Positions 33,299 through 42,433 of a stretch of 51,000 bases of DNA are shown piece after piece. This stretch comes from Bacteroides sp. (GTDB lineage: Bacteria > Bacteroidota > Bacteroidia > Bacteroidales > Bacteroidaceae). The stretch lies in contig DXWV01000061.1 of assembly GCA_019416685.1 (NCBI GenBank), positions 12,880 through 63,879 on the forward strand, written 5' to 3'. The notes under the pieces were generated by a model. It saw only the letters and a program-made list of their open reading frames with translations. It searched no databases and was not told the origin of the DNA. Within the stretch, counting starts at the first letter, position 1, and every line of letters starts with the position of its first letter. The translations under genes were made by a program, and so were the position numbers.

Positions 33299-34407
33299 GG
33301 TTGTAATATTGCTTTTTGCATTAAAGAATCATAAATATCTTTAGTTTGTTGAGCTATGTAGTTCCAATTATATAATGACATATCGTATTCAGATGGAATC
33401 CATGTATCCTGTAATTTTCTATCTAAGCCATTTTTTAAACTTTGTACATCACCACATTTGAAATAACAGCTTTCTACAAGTCCTATCTCTTTATTAGCCG
33501 GAATATCACTCACCAAAACATTGCAGTTACAATTCATGGCCTCTAGTAAAGAGATAGGCAGGCCTTCGTGATAAGACGGCAAGACGAATAACCGAGTAAA
33601 ACTATAAAGCTGTGATAATTTGTCTTTTTGTATGAATCCAGTCAGTATTATTCCTTGTTCTTGAGCCATTTCTTTTAGCGATAATGAATATCGGTCCTCA
33701 TGGTCTGCGTCTCCTGCTATGACAAGTTTTATGTTTTTGTCTTTTCTATTTTTATATGCTTTTATTAATAAATCAAATCCTTTTTCTTTAACAAAGCGCC
33801 CTACAGCTAGAATATAATCACGTTTTTTAACTCCTAATTCTGCAAGATAGTTATTATCGACTTGTGGACATGTTAGATTCACTCCATTATGTATGAGGGA
33901 CAAATTTATTTGGGATGGATATTTTTTAGAAATCATTTTTTGAATATGTTTAGAAATCACAATTACATGATTGGCATACTTTACTCCAAGCCTTTCTCCA
34001 AGCCTTAACATGATTTTTGATAACTTTCCCCATTTTTGGCGATCATAGTCTGGTCCATGATGCGTCATTACTGCTTTCATACCTAATAACCGTACAACCG
34101 GTATCATTAAGGATGGACCAACAGCATGGATATGAACAATATTAGCGTGAATTCTCCATGCATAAAGTACAGCCATAAAAGTATGCGTAATCGCTTCTAA
34201 ATGTTTTCCAGGTAGAGTTTTGATATCTTTGATTATTACCCCTTTGTAATGTTTTACTTCATATCCTGAAGGTATATATTTAGGTCTGCGGATGACTATT
34301 ATTTCATGTTTGTCATCTACAATACGTGGGAACAATTCTTCACAATGTGTTTCCACGCCTCCCTGAATTCCAGGGATCCCTCTTGTACCGGTTACTACAA
34401 TCTTCAT
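33295..34407 (-). CDS. GT4-family glycosyltransferase with DUF1972-like N-terminus
   Basis: A 370-residue GT-B enzyme. It opens with VTGTRGIPGIQGGVETHCEE, the DUF1972 signature seen in rhamnosyl- and other capsule transferases. It continues to the GT4 domain with ILAVGRFVKEKGFDLLIKAY, GFIQKDKLSQLYS and PSYHEGLPISLLEAMNCN (the EX7E-type nucleotide-sugar site). It adds a sugar to the lipid-linked chain at the inner face of the membrane. Both ends overlap its neighbours by 4 bp (radical SAM gene before, sugar transferase after), a tightly coupled trio. Confidence 0.9.
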   Translation of the reverse strand: MKIVVTGTRGIPGIQGGVETHCEELFPRIVDDKHEIIVIRRPKYIPSGYEVKHYKGVIIKDIKTLPGKHLEAITHTFMAVLYAWRIHANIVHIHAVGPSLMIPVVRLLGMKAVMTHHGPDYDRQKWGKLSKIMLRLGERLGVKYANHVIVISKHIQKMISKKYPSQINLSLIHNGVNLTCPQVDNNYLAELGVKKRDYILAVGRFVKEKGFDLLIKAYKNRKDKNIKLVIAGDADHEDRYSLSLKEMAQEQGIILTGFIQKDKLSQLYSFTRLFVLPSYHEGLPISLLEAMNCNCNVLVSDIPANKEIGLVESCYFKCGDVQSLKNGLDRKLQDTWIPSEYDMSLYNWNYIAQQTKDIYDSLMQKAILQP

Positions 34408-35432
34408 TTTTGTTTCAATTCCATGGATATAGGTTTTCCTATCATTACGTTCAATTTATTACGAAGTACCCAACTTAGTGGTTGGTGGATATATTTCTTC
34501 ATTACTGGAGAAGCAGTTCCTACCATCCAACAATGCTTGGGGCAGTTCTGTACTTGTTGACGTACCCTTTCGGCCTGTTCGCTAAACCATATCTCTTCAA
34601 ATGAAGAGGCTTGGCGAATGTTACCCATACTCTCTTTCCAGAATTTATTTTCCAACCCATTACAAGGGTATATTTCTCCATACGGATCAACAAAGAAATT
34701 TACTAAACCAGCTTCGCATGGCAATAATCTTGGATTGTCTTGGATGTAATTAATGAGTCCCATGTTGAAGTAAGCTCTAAACCATGACTTCGGATGTGTC
34801 TCTTTCAGTTGCCATTTAATTAAAGTTTTGAAATTATTACAAACTTCTTCCTTATTCGTAATGTAATTATCTTCTTTATGGAAGTAATAAGAATTATGAA
34901 AAGCTGCAGTCGCAAATTCCATACCTAACGGTTTCGAGAGCTGATAAAGGGATAACATGTCGGCTGAATTATGATTGGATACAGTGATGCCAAATCCAAT
35001 GTCTTTCACTCCCATTTTTCGTAGTCGTAGCAATGTACGCAATCCTTTATCGAACCCTCCTTCTCTTCCGCGAAGTTCATCATTCTTCTGTGATAAACCT
35101 TCAATACTGATGCGTATACCTATATTGGGAAAGCGTTTAGCTAACTTTATTATTCGTTCTTCAAACCATCCGGAGGTTGATATAACCACTCGTGGAGACT
35201 TCTGAAAACAAACTTTAATAATCTCTTCTAAATCCTCTCTAATAAATGGTTCTCCTCCCGTGATATTTATAAACTTTACAGACGGTAATTTTTTTATTTC
35301 AGCAATGGTTATTTCTTTTTCTTTCTGAGTCGGATTCTTCCATATATTACACATTTGACATTGCATAGGACATCGATACGTAACAATGATGCACATATCA
35401 GTAGGGTTAGGTGTAGAAATAGTTTTTATCAT
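34404..35432 (-). CDS. Radical SAM/SPASM protein in the polysaccharide operon
   Basis: A 342-residue protein. The radical SAM cluster ligands are Cys21, Cys25 and Cys28 in TYRCPMQCQMC. The SAM-binding glycine motif INITGGEPFIREDLEE follows, then RISIEGLSQKNDELRG. The C-terminal part has more cysteines arranged like a SPASM/twitch auxiliary cluster site: LPCEAGLVNFFVDPYGEIYP, CNGL, and CPKHCWMVG. Such enzymes usually modify peptides or act in sugar and cofactor chemistry. The substrate is unknown. It overlaps the glycosyltransferase gene by 4 bp, so it belongs to the polysaccharide pathway by context. Confidence 0.88.
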   Translation of the reverse strand: MIKTISTPNPTDMCIIVTYRCPMQCQMCNIWKNPTQKEKEITIAEIKKLPSVKFINITGGEPFIREDLEEIIKVCFQKSPRVVISTSGWFEERIIKLAKRFPNIGIRISIEGLSQKNDELRGREGGFDKGLRTLLRLRKMGVKDIGFGITVSNHNSADMLSLYQLSKPLGMEFATAAFHNSYYFHKEDNYITNKEEVCNNFKTLIKWQLKETHPKSWFRAYFNMGLINYIQDNPRLLPCEAGLVNFFVDPYGEIYPCNGLENKFWKESMGNIRQASSFEEIWFSEQAERVRQQVQNCPKHCWMVGTASPVMKKYIHQPLSWVLRNKLNVMIGKPISMELKQK

Positions 35433-35484
35433 TGTATCTCTTGTTAATCATCTTAATTGTATTTGCAGGTATTTACTCTTGCTT

Positions 35485-35508
35485 TTATTACTTATAGAAA
35501 CGTAATAA
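35485..35508. repeat. Small hairpin, type ATAGAAACGTnATAA
   Basis: TTATTAC and GTAATAA arms surround TTATAGAAAC. A related element lies at about 37622-37642. It is in the gap between the fucosyltransferase-like gene and the radical SAM gene. Confidence 0.4.
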
Positions 35509-35691
35509 TACTATAAAAATTATATTATCTTACTAAAATTATCATTTCTATATGATGACTCATATATGGAATTCAGTAAAAAAGTAATATTATCTTTAAA
35601 ACATAAAATAATAATAGTATCTAATTCGGAACTTGATCTTATCATGAAATTATTGTTGATTTCGATATTTTTATATAAAGAAACCATTCTT

Positions 35692-36687
35692 TTAAATTTG
35701 GTAATCAATACATTCTTTTCCTCCGGCAAGGGCAGCATGGTAAGAGAATGCTGTAGCATATGTGTTTTTATTTAGTATTCTTATTATTTTAAAGGACTTT
35801 GACATTACATAAAAATCAACAAATGTTTTTAATACAATATCTTCGCTATTCTTAAATGATATATGTCCAACTTCTCCATCTAATACGACAACAGGCAATT
35901 CTCTTTTTACATGCTTTAGAAAGGTATTACTGTCTGAAAACACCAGAATGCTTTTTCCAGGATATTCGGATATGATATTTCTTATACCAATGAGACAGTT
36001 TTGAATTAATTGTTCTTTTTCACTATCAATGAGATAGTTGAATTGGTTTTCTTCGACTTGTTCTAGTGCATTTATAAAACGTAAATGTACCGATATATAT
36101 TCATTTTCTTTTAGGTTTAGCGCTTTTAGCGCTTCTGATAATACGGGGGCAGGTTTAAATAATTGTTTAAATAGTATTCCCCAAAGTTTGTTGTGATCAT
36201 TTATCTTATTTGTGTAAAGTATATCATAGCCTATATAACTGTAAATATGATATTGTTTTATACGTTTATTGAGCTTTGGAATCTTTCCTCCCCCATTATA
36301 TGCAATTATGCGAGAATTTTTCAAACTGTAGCTCAAATCACCAAGACTGGCAATCCAATTCTTATTTCCAGCGCAGCTCAAATAATGGTGCAACTCAAAT
36401 GGATGGTTGAATATTATTTTAAAATCAAATCCATTTTGCAATGCAATGTAGTAGGATCCAATAATAGCTTTGAAACGATCAGCTAATCCCGGATGGCTAA
36501 TATTGGGATCTATAATGAAAAAAACAGTATTTCCTGTAATTTTTTTATCTAAATGATAATAATATGATTTAATATAATATTTTATCCCTCTACACCAATA
36601 GCGGCAATTGTTTACGGGAGTTTGACAATGCGTTACATAAAATTTATTTTGTCTTAAAAAACATTTTATATGTTCTAATAATTCCAT
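35692..36687 (-). CDS. Fucosyltransferase-like glycosyltransferase (O-FucT/NodZ-type fold)
   Basis: A 331-residue protein without membrane segments. Features resemble the GT-B fucosyltransferase group: an N-terminal GLADRFKAIIGSYYIALQNG (donor-independent fold signature), EYISVHLRFINALEQ in the HxRxxD-like position, KSILVFSDSNTFLKHV, and a C-terminal FVDFYVMSKSFKIIRILNKN with TYATAFSYHAALAGGK. A GDP-fucose donor is plausible but not proven; the expected HxR motif is HLRF. It sits in the leftward polysaccharide arm with 225-260 bp AT-rich gaps on both sides. No GDP-fucose synthesis gene is in the window. Confidence 0.6.
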   Translation of the reverse strand: MELLEHIKCFLRQNKFYVTHCQTPVNNCRYWCRGIKYYIKSYYYHLDKKITGNTVFFIIDPNISHPGLADRFKAIIGSYYIALQNGFDFKIIFNHPFELHHYLSCAGNKNWIASLGDLSYSLKNSRIIAYNGGGKIPKLNKRIKQYHIYSYIGYDILYTNKINDHNKLWGILFKQLFKPAPVLSEALKALNLKENEYISVHLRFINALEQVEENQFNYLIDSEKEQLIQNCLIGIRNIISEYPGKSILVFSDSNTFLKHVKRELPVVVLDGEVGHISFKNSEDIVLKTFVDFYVMSKSFKIIRILNKNTYATAFSYHAALAGGKECIDYQI

Positions 36688-36912
36688 TATTGCAATCTTT
36701 TATACTTAATAATTGAAAACTCTTTAAATATTAAAGAAATGTTATTTAATCTCCTTTTTACATGTTATATTTGAGGTTCTATTTTGAATTTTCTGATTTT
36801 TAGCCATGAATTGGTTTGTTTACTTATTATTCATAGGTACAACAAAAATATCAAGAAGTTATTTTGATATTTACAGTATTTGTAATTGGGTATAATTATT
36901 CCATGTATTATC

Positions 36913-37542
36913 TTATTTTTCAATAATTATGCTATAATCTAACACCAAACCTAAAATTCGATTCCCGTGTATTGTAATTTTGCTAGCCCCTGCTTCACGA
37001 CATAAATTTATAATATTTTTTTTAGACAACAGGTGCATATAATCCCCTGTAGCCCAGGATTTTCCTACAAGTATTAAATATTTTTCAAAAAGTCGATTTG
37101 GTAACCAATGTAAGAAGAAAGTACGAGTATGTACTTCTACTGGAAAACCAATATTGGGGGTAGTTAAAAAAGTAGTTTTACAGGTCCGTAACAACTCTTT
37201 CAAAAAGAGGAGTTGTTTTTCTCGGTTACCAACATGTTCTATAACCGCACTGCTCCAACCAATATCAAATGAGTTGTCTGGGAAAGGAAATATATTTCCG
37301 TCGTAAAGAATCGTGTTAATATTTGGATATTGCTTTTCAAACTCATTCTTTCCGTCAACTCCTAATGCTGTTATATTTTCAGGATATGGATAATTTTTTT
37401 CTATATAGTTTCCATTATCAGATATTGTATTTGTAAAGCCCACATCTAAAATTTTTGAAGATGGAGTGTATTTTATATTTTTTTCAAAATAGATGTATTT
37501 ACGATTTCTATTATAAATACTAATTTTATTTGCAATTTCCAT
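36913..37542 (-). CDS. Class I SAM-dependent methyltransferase (type 11)
   Basis: A 209-residue protein. The SAM fold shows SSKILDVGFTNTISDNGNYI (motif I variant), TALGVDGKNEFEK, FPDNSFDIGWSSAVIEHVGN (motif II, typical of Methyltransf_11), and LLRTCKTTFLTTPNIGFPVE. It is probably a sugar O-methyltransferase or a small-molecule methyltransferase serving the polysaccharide, by location only. It is AT-rich like its neighbours. It follows the GT4 gene by 121 bp. Confidence 0.8.
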   Translation of the reverse strand: MEIANKISIYNRNRKYIYFEKNIKYTPSSKILDVGFTNTISDNGNYIEKNYPYPENITALGVDGKNEFEKQYPNINTILYDGNIFPFPDNSFDIGWSSAVIEHVGNREKQLLFLKELLRTCKTTFLTTPNIGFPVEVHTRTFFLHWLPNRLFEKYLILVGKSWATGDYMHLLSKKNIINLCREAGASKITIHGNRILGLVLDYSIIIEK

Positions 37543-37621
37543 AAATGATTTTTGTTGAGTTTAATTATTTCATTCACTTGTATATATTGTAGCGGGTAAT
37601 TTTCAAATTATGCCTTTCTAT

Positions 37622-37642
37622 TTATCATAGAAACGTGATAAT
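37622..37642. repeat. Small hairpin, type ATAGAAACGTnATAA
   Basis: TTATCA and TGATAA arms surround TAGAAACG, 22 bp beyond the stop of the GT4 gene at 37664. It shares ATAGAAACGT with the element at 35485-35508. Confidence 0.4.
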
Positions 37643-37663
37643 TTGTCACTAATTATATAGCTT

Positions 37664-38800
37664 TTATTCATTTAACATTTTTTTAAAAAGGTCATCCCAT
37701 TTTTTCATAATTTTATTTGCAGAATATCGCATGACGTTTTGACGTGCCTTTTTACCCATTTCTTTTCTCAAAGCATTATGCTCAATCAATAAACATATCT
37801 TGTCTGCTAATGCATATACATCGTTTACAGGTACAAGGAAGCCATCTTCATTATTAGTGATTATTTCGGAAGGACCACAAGGACAGTCGAAACTAATACA
37901 AGGTAACCCACATATCATAGCTTCAATGAGAACTATTCCGAAACCTTCGTAGTGAGAAGTCATTAGATAAATAGACGATTCTATATATTTTTCATCAATA
38001 TTTTGTACAGGAGAATTGATGAAAATATTTGTAAGAGAATACTTCTTAATCAACGAACATAGATTATTATATTCTTGTCCGCTACCATAGATGTCTAATT
38101 CCCAATCTGGGTGTTGTGATGTGACAATTTTCCATGCCTCAATAAGAGAATCATAGCCTTTCTCAAATGATAAGCGTCCTACGCTTATTACTTTTTTGTT
38201 TTCACAATTTGAGCTTTTTTTAGGAATGAATGGTAAGGCATTAGGAATTACAAACACATTTTTAAATTGCTTCCAATTTGCAGCATCTTGGTCTGTTAAA
38301 ACAACAAATGCATCATATCTATTTATAAATTTGCATTTACGCCATTCTTTGAATAATGCAAACCATTTTTTACAAAAGGAGGCGGAAGAAAACTCAATAT
38401 TACGGTGATATCTTGAAAAATGGTATTCTATGATTTTTTTACTACCATCGTTGATTTGGTATAAAAAAGACGATTCATGTCCAAACATAGCAATCGTAAT
38501 GTCCGGGCGTAAAGCAAATAGCAGTTCATTAAGTTTCTTTTTATGCTTATGTCCTTTTTGGATTCTATTCAGAATCTTACGAAGTGATAAGCTGTTGTCT
38601 ACTTCTCTATAATTTATATTTAGATTATGAAATGAGATGCGATCAGAAAAATAATATGAATTCTGTTGATAAGAGGCTTTTTCGGTTGTAACAATATGCA
38701 CTTCTTCTCCTTTTTCAGCAAAATAGTTTGCTTGTAAAAATAGGGTGCGTTCTGTTCCTCCAGGAGATGAACAATCAAAGATGCAATATACAATTTTCAT
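37664..38800 (-). CDS. GT4-family glycosyltransferase
   Basis: A 378-residue GT-B enzyme. The N-terminal domain is IVYCIFDCSSPGGTERTLFL with GEEVHIVTTEK. The C-terminal donor domain has KVISVGRLSFEKGYDSLIEA, WELDIYGSGQEYNNL and SHYEGFGIVLIEAMICGLPC, ending GFLVPVNDVYALADKIC. Glycosyl donor and acceptor unknown. It is the first gene of the leftward polysaccharide arm. Upstream lies a dead IS110 transposase that separates it from the rightward arm. Confidence 0.9.
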   Translation of the reverse strand: MKIVYCIFDCSSPGGTERTLFLQANYFAEKGEEVHIVTTEKASYQQNSYYFSDRISFHNLNINYREVDNSLSLRKILNRIQKGHKHKKKLNELLFALRPDITIAMFGHESSFLYQINDGSKKIIEYHFSRYHRNIEFSSASFCKKWFALFKEWRKCKFINRYDAFVVLTDQDAANWKQFKNVFVIPNALPFIPKKSSNCENKKVISVGRLSFEKGYDSLIEAWKIVTSQHPDWELDIYGSGQEYNNLCSLIKKYSLTNIFINSPVQNIDEKYIESSIYLMTSHYEGFGIVLIEAMICGLPCISFDCPCGPSEIITNNEDGFLVPVNDVYALADKICLLIEHNALRKEMGKKARQNVMRYSANKIMKKWDDLFKKMLNE

Positions 38801-38924
38801 AATAATCCACTTATGGGTTTATACATAATAGTTCCATTGACTTATATTATAAACGATAAAATGAAGTTTTTATTAGAGTTTACTTAAATTAGTTTTTGTA
38901 CACTCTTACTTTCATTTTAATCTC

Positions 38925-39708
38925 AGATTTAATCCGACAACCTTGTCAACTTATCAGAATTGGTAAATCTACTGGTATATTCTATATTTTACAGGAATGT
39001 CATTCCTGTAATGAAAGCTACTTCTGGAACTGTTCATTAATTTTGTCGGTTCTTCATAGTTGGTAGTGCGCAATAGCTCTGTGTCTTACAAGTTGCTTCC
39101 AATAGCAATTTGCGTTGCTTAATAGTTAAGTTTACCAATAAAAAGGATGCTTTCTGCTCATGGATAGTAGAAAGAGTTATCCTTATTCAATAATCATTTC
39201 ATAAGTGTTTTGATCAGTGAATAGCACTTTCTTCAAAGGTTGGTGAATAGGGAATATCAAGAAAATACTAATCAAGGATTTTATACATTATCTCATTCGG
39301 GGTGGGTCTTTTGTTTTGTATTGCAACTATACAGTAAAAACGCGTTTCTAAGGTATTTATTACGGAATGTAGATACCCGTTAATTCACCGCAGCGAGAGA
39401 ATAGGCAACTTTGCGATTATCCATTGAATCTGTTTTTTGCAATTACTCTTTCTGGATAATTGGCACATCGTTGGATTTATCACAATATTATTCACTTTCA
39501 TAATAATGGGTCTATATGCTCTAAAGCCGATTTCAGAAACAGATTTATACACTTCACCGAAATAATTATGGCTCAAATAATGCATCAAAGATAAAGCTGA
39601 ATACGGTTGAATAAAAGTCTTATGATGAGGATGTTCAGGTAAAATGGTAACATTTCGGATTTTTAGATGTACGTCAATTTCCGCATAAATGTTTTGTCCT
39701 GAGAAATT
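38925..39708 (-). pseudogene. Decayed IS110-family transposase
   Basis: On the minus strand from 39708 the frame reads QNIYAEIDVHLKIRNVTILP, then HHKTFIQPYSALSLMHYL and FGEVYKSVSEIGFRAY, then VNNIVINP. This is the N-terminal DEDD domain of IS110 transposases, including the first catalytic Asp in EIDVHLK. After NNIVINP the match moves to another frame: NDVPIIQKE, then LQKTDSMDNRKVAYSLAA. Further on (about 39010-38925) a third stretch, VPEVAFITGMTF and RFTNSDKLTR, matches the C-terminal transposase_20 region. Several stops, at least two frameshifts and lost sequence make it dead. No start codon remains. Confidence 0.75.
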
Positions 39709-39874
39709 TTATTCGTTTCTTTGCATTAGTATAAATTTTGAATTTAGATATTTTTTGATTCTTAACTCAATGGTTTATGTTATTTCGATTAAAAAACTAT
39801 TTCTTACAAATATAGAGGAGAAATATCTTTTGGGGAATAACAAGGGACAAGTAAAATGAATATCAAAAAAATAT

Positions 39875-39882
39875 TAAATTTG
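39875..39882 (+). promoter_or_regulatory. -7 box before the glycosyltransferase at 39907
   Basis: TAAATTTG followed by C matches TAnnTTTG, with an A-rich leader of about 18 nt before the ATG. No clear -33 box. Confidence 0.45.
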
Positions 39883-39906
39883 CACTTTTAAAAAAGAGAA
39901 AAAACA

Positions 39907-41046
39907 ATGAATATTGCGACAATATATACACTGTACAATCGCCGTGCTGGAGCAGAATTATGCTTCGAAAAAGTGATAGAATCAATCTATGAATATGATA
40001 AAAGTGTAACTTGGATTGTGTTTTGTAACCAACAAGCGAAAGATGTGTTAAATGAAAACAGTCCATTTGCTAAAGCTATCTACATTCCCTATCTAGATAA
40101 TCAATATAAAAAAGCTTTTTGGCTGGAATATCTTTCTCAAAAGTATATAACTCCAGATATTGATTGCTTCTGGATTCCAAGCGGTTGTAACCATTTTCCG
40201 GGACATTGGAACATACCTATTCTGACTACATTCCACGACTTAGGAGAATATCATATAAAAAACAAATACGGTATAGTAAGAACTGTATTTAGAAAAAAAA
40301 TATGCATTCCACGTTCCATCAAACGTTCTAATGCATTTACGGCTGTATCTGCATTTACAGCAAAAGATATGGAGCGTTTTTTAAGTATTCCTATCCAGCA
40401 AATTAAAGTTATATATAATGGAAGTTCGCCGCATTCTCCTATAATCCTTGACGAAACATATTCAATAATAAAAAAATGGGGCTTGCAGCAGCAACAATAT
40501 CTATTTACTCCGGGGCGCACTGATTATATAGGGAAAGGATTAGATGTGTTATTAGAAGCATTTAGAAAAATTCAAAGTTGTTACCCCAATATAAAATTAG
40601 TTTTAGTTGGTCCAGAGGGAGAAGGACATTCATTATTTTTAAAGAAAATAGCTGAAGATAACTATGCTGATTCTCATATTTTATACCTTGGGAGAGTAAA
40701 TGATAAAGAGTTAGTCTCGTTATATTCCAATTGCTTAGCCACGGTTATATCTTCACGATTCGAAGGCTTTGGTTTTCCTATATTAGAAGCAATGACTTAT
40801 AAGGTGCCCATCATCTGTTCTGATGCAGGTTCGCTCCAAGAAATAGCAGAAGATGCAGCAATTACATTTGAATCCGGTAATTCAAATGATTTAAGTAATT
40901 CTATCAAAAAACTATTAGGTTACAATTCATCTCAAATAGAAGAACTTAAAAATAAGGGCCAAAAGCGATTACAAACTTTTACATGGAAAAAATGTGCTCA
41001 ACAAATGCTTGATACCTTTCAAGCAATTTGTAAAATGAATTCATGA
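39907..41046 (+). CDS. GT4-family glycosyltransferase
   Basis: A 379-residue GT-B enzyme. The N-terminal half holds IYTLYNRRAGAELCFEKVIE and TTFHDLGEYHIKNKYG. The donor domain holds KVIYNGSSPHSP, YLFTPGRTDYIGKGLDVLLE, KLVLVGPEGEGHSLFLKKIA and SSRFEGFGFPILEAMTYKVP (EX7E-type). It is flanked on both sides by transposase remnants and stands alone between the two arms of the locus, with its own -7 box. The AT-rich composition matches the other polysaccharide genes. Confidence 0.9.
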   Translation: MNIATIYTLYNRRAGAELCFEKVIESIYEYDKSVTWIVFCNQQAKDVLNENSPFAKAIYIPYLDNQYKKAFWLEYLSQKYITPDIDCFWIPSGCNHFPGHWNIPILTTFHDLGEYHIKNKYGIVRTVFRKKICIPRSIKRSNAFTAVSAFTAKDMERFLSIPIQQIKVIYNGSSPHSPIILDETYSIIKKWGLQQQQYLFTPGRTDYIGKGLDVLLEAFRKIQSCYPNIKLVLVGPEGEGHSLFLKKIAEDNYADSHILYLGRVNDKELVSLYSNCLATVISSRFEGFGFPILEAMTYKVPIICSDAGSLQEIAEDAAITFESGNSNDLSNSIKKLLGYNSSQIEELKNKGQKRLQTFTWKKCAQQMLDTFQAICKMNS

Positions 41047-41289
41047 AAGCGCGATTTATATACATTTGAACTCTCGATTCATCAAATCGATCCCTCAATT
41101 AATTATCGACAAGTGTTTTTGCATATTGTACAAATATCGTATATTCCCAGCATGCAAAATATACAAGCGAATAAATAAGCGAGAAGAACTAATATTTGGG
41201 TTTCGTTACCATTTGTGTACATGTTGGTTGTATTATTCAGATCGGAAGGTTTTAGACTTTATATGGGCTGGGGAAGCAGGCGACAACAT

Positions 41290-41645
41290 CCACTAAGGAA
41301 GTATGGTGGAAACTATTGGCAAAGAAACGAGTGAATTAATATTCAGGCACTTTTTTTATTCACATTGACATAGAATAGATTTATGAGAAAACATCCCAAG
41401 TGTATATTTTATCGCGGTTTTATGAACACAAAGCTTGAAAAATTATAAGAACCTCTCCTACTCCAAGGGAGAAATTGGCTTTTTTACGATGATGAATCCC
41501 ATGTTTAGAACGAAGGCTACATGACTTATAAATGTGAAGACGTATATATCATCAGAAAGAGCTAAAAGGCTCAGTATCTTCGACATGATTGATCGTAACA
41601 ACCACTTTTTGTTTTTTTGTACAAGCATGTTTTCTGTTGTTTTCT
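41290..41645 (+). pseudogene. Decayed IS630-like DDE transposase
   Basis: Fragments in changing frames line up with an IS630-type catalytic domain: VETIGKETSELIFRHFF, LSYSKGEIGFF in one frame, NWLFYDDESHV in the next (the DES motif, followed by a stop in place of one residue), NEGYMTYKCEDVYI, then after a one-base shift SSERAKRLSIFDMIDRNNHF. There are multiple stops and frameshifts and no start. The identification is from remembered family motifs (DESHV, then EGY, then DVYI, then FGMIDRNN). Confidence 0.55.
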
Positions 41646-41955
41646 AATAATAAGCATGGCTTTTCAGCTCAGGATTCGGCTTAGATGGATAAAATTAAGA
41701 TTCCGACTATGTGAACCTCATTGTTTTGTGCGGTCTATTGGTGTAAGGTATTAATCTCTACTGTTGGCGCTGCTTGATCTACTTGGCACTGGTACTAATA
41801 AGTGAAATATAAGTCTTTTTAGTTGGCAGGTAGGGAGTAAATTCGGGAAAAGATTTCGAAATGTGTGTTATTGAGTATATCAAACAACCTTTCAGAAACT
41901 CCTTTCTCATGTTTCGTATTGGATAATTTTATTCTCTTAACTATCCTAATATCGG

Positions 41956-42189
41956 TTAGGGATGGACGAAAGACAAAATTTTCTCTGGTAAACAAATTTT
42001 CTTAGTCATATGTATTTTTCTTCCTGCATTAGCTTCTTGTATATGTTTTTCTTTGTAAAAATTATAAAAGGGATAGACGTCGCATGGTGCATCTGATAGA
42101 TTACCCCAATTCTCTCTGGAATATGGGGCGATATCTATTTCGTGAACGATTGATGCTTGTTTAATCGAGTAAGTTTGTGAGTTACTGTT
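41956..42189 (-). pseudogene. Unrecognised coding-like remnant
   Basis: An open frame of 77 codons on the minus strand lacks a plausible start but reads like protein: VHEIDIAPYSRENWGN, then SDAPCDVYPFYNFYKEKH, then AGRKIHMTKKICLPEKILSF. No family recognised. It sits next to the decayed transposase and may be another lost gene. The rest of the 41047-42406 gap holds the IS630-like remnant, the promoter before the export genes and nothing else I can name; an apparent frame at 41066-41296 overlaps the start of the IS remnant. Confidence 0.3.
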
Positions 42190-42266
42190 TTACGTGTGAT
42201 AACAGAGAAATGGGTGAAAATTTATATATGGTAAAGTGATTGGTAAGTTGTTACATGTTAATATTT

Positions 42267-42274
42267 TATCTTTG
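42267..42274 (+). promoter_or_regulatory. -7 box of the Wza/Wzc export operon
   Basis: TATCTTTG is an exact -7 match. It gives a leader of about 125-150 nt before the export lipoprotein. No inverted repeats of an invertible promoter were seen around it, and no UpxY-type antiterminator gene lies downstream. Confidence 0.5.
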
Positions 42275-42433
42275 TTTAAAGAAAATGGGTTGTAGAATTA
42301 AGGGATAACATAAAAACTATATTTTTTATTACGTACGAAAATTTTTAAGAAGAAAATTATACTAAAATATCATTTTTGTCGTTTTCTTAATTTAGAATAC
42401 ATCAAAATGTTGAATACTAAAATTAAAAGCATA

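Noticed and set aside
35520..35759. 79-codon minus-strand frame at the end of the fucosyltransferase-like gene
   Set aside because: It overlaps that gene in another frame, is AT-rich with no motif, and has no start context. A small real peptide is possible but not supported.
39385..39588. 67-codon minus-strand frame as a small gene
   Set aside because: Its ATG is internal to the IS110 remnant; the frame continues upstream with matching transposase sequence and shifts downstream.
42200..42406. Invertible (phase-variable) promoter before the export operon
   Set aside because: A -7 box is present, but I found no flanking inverted repeats of the Mpi type. It cannot be excluded from one orientation alone.
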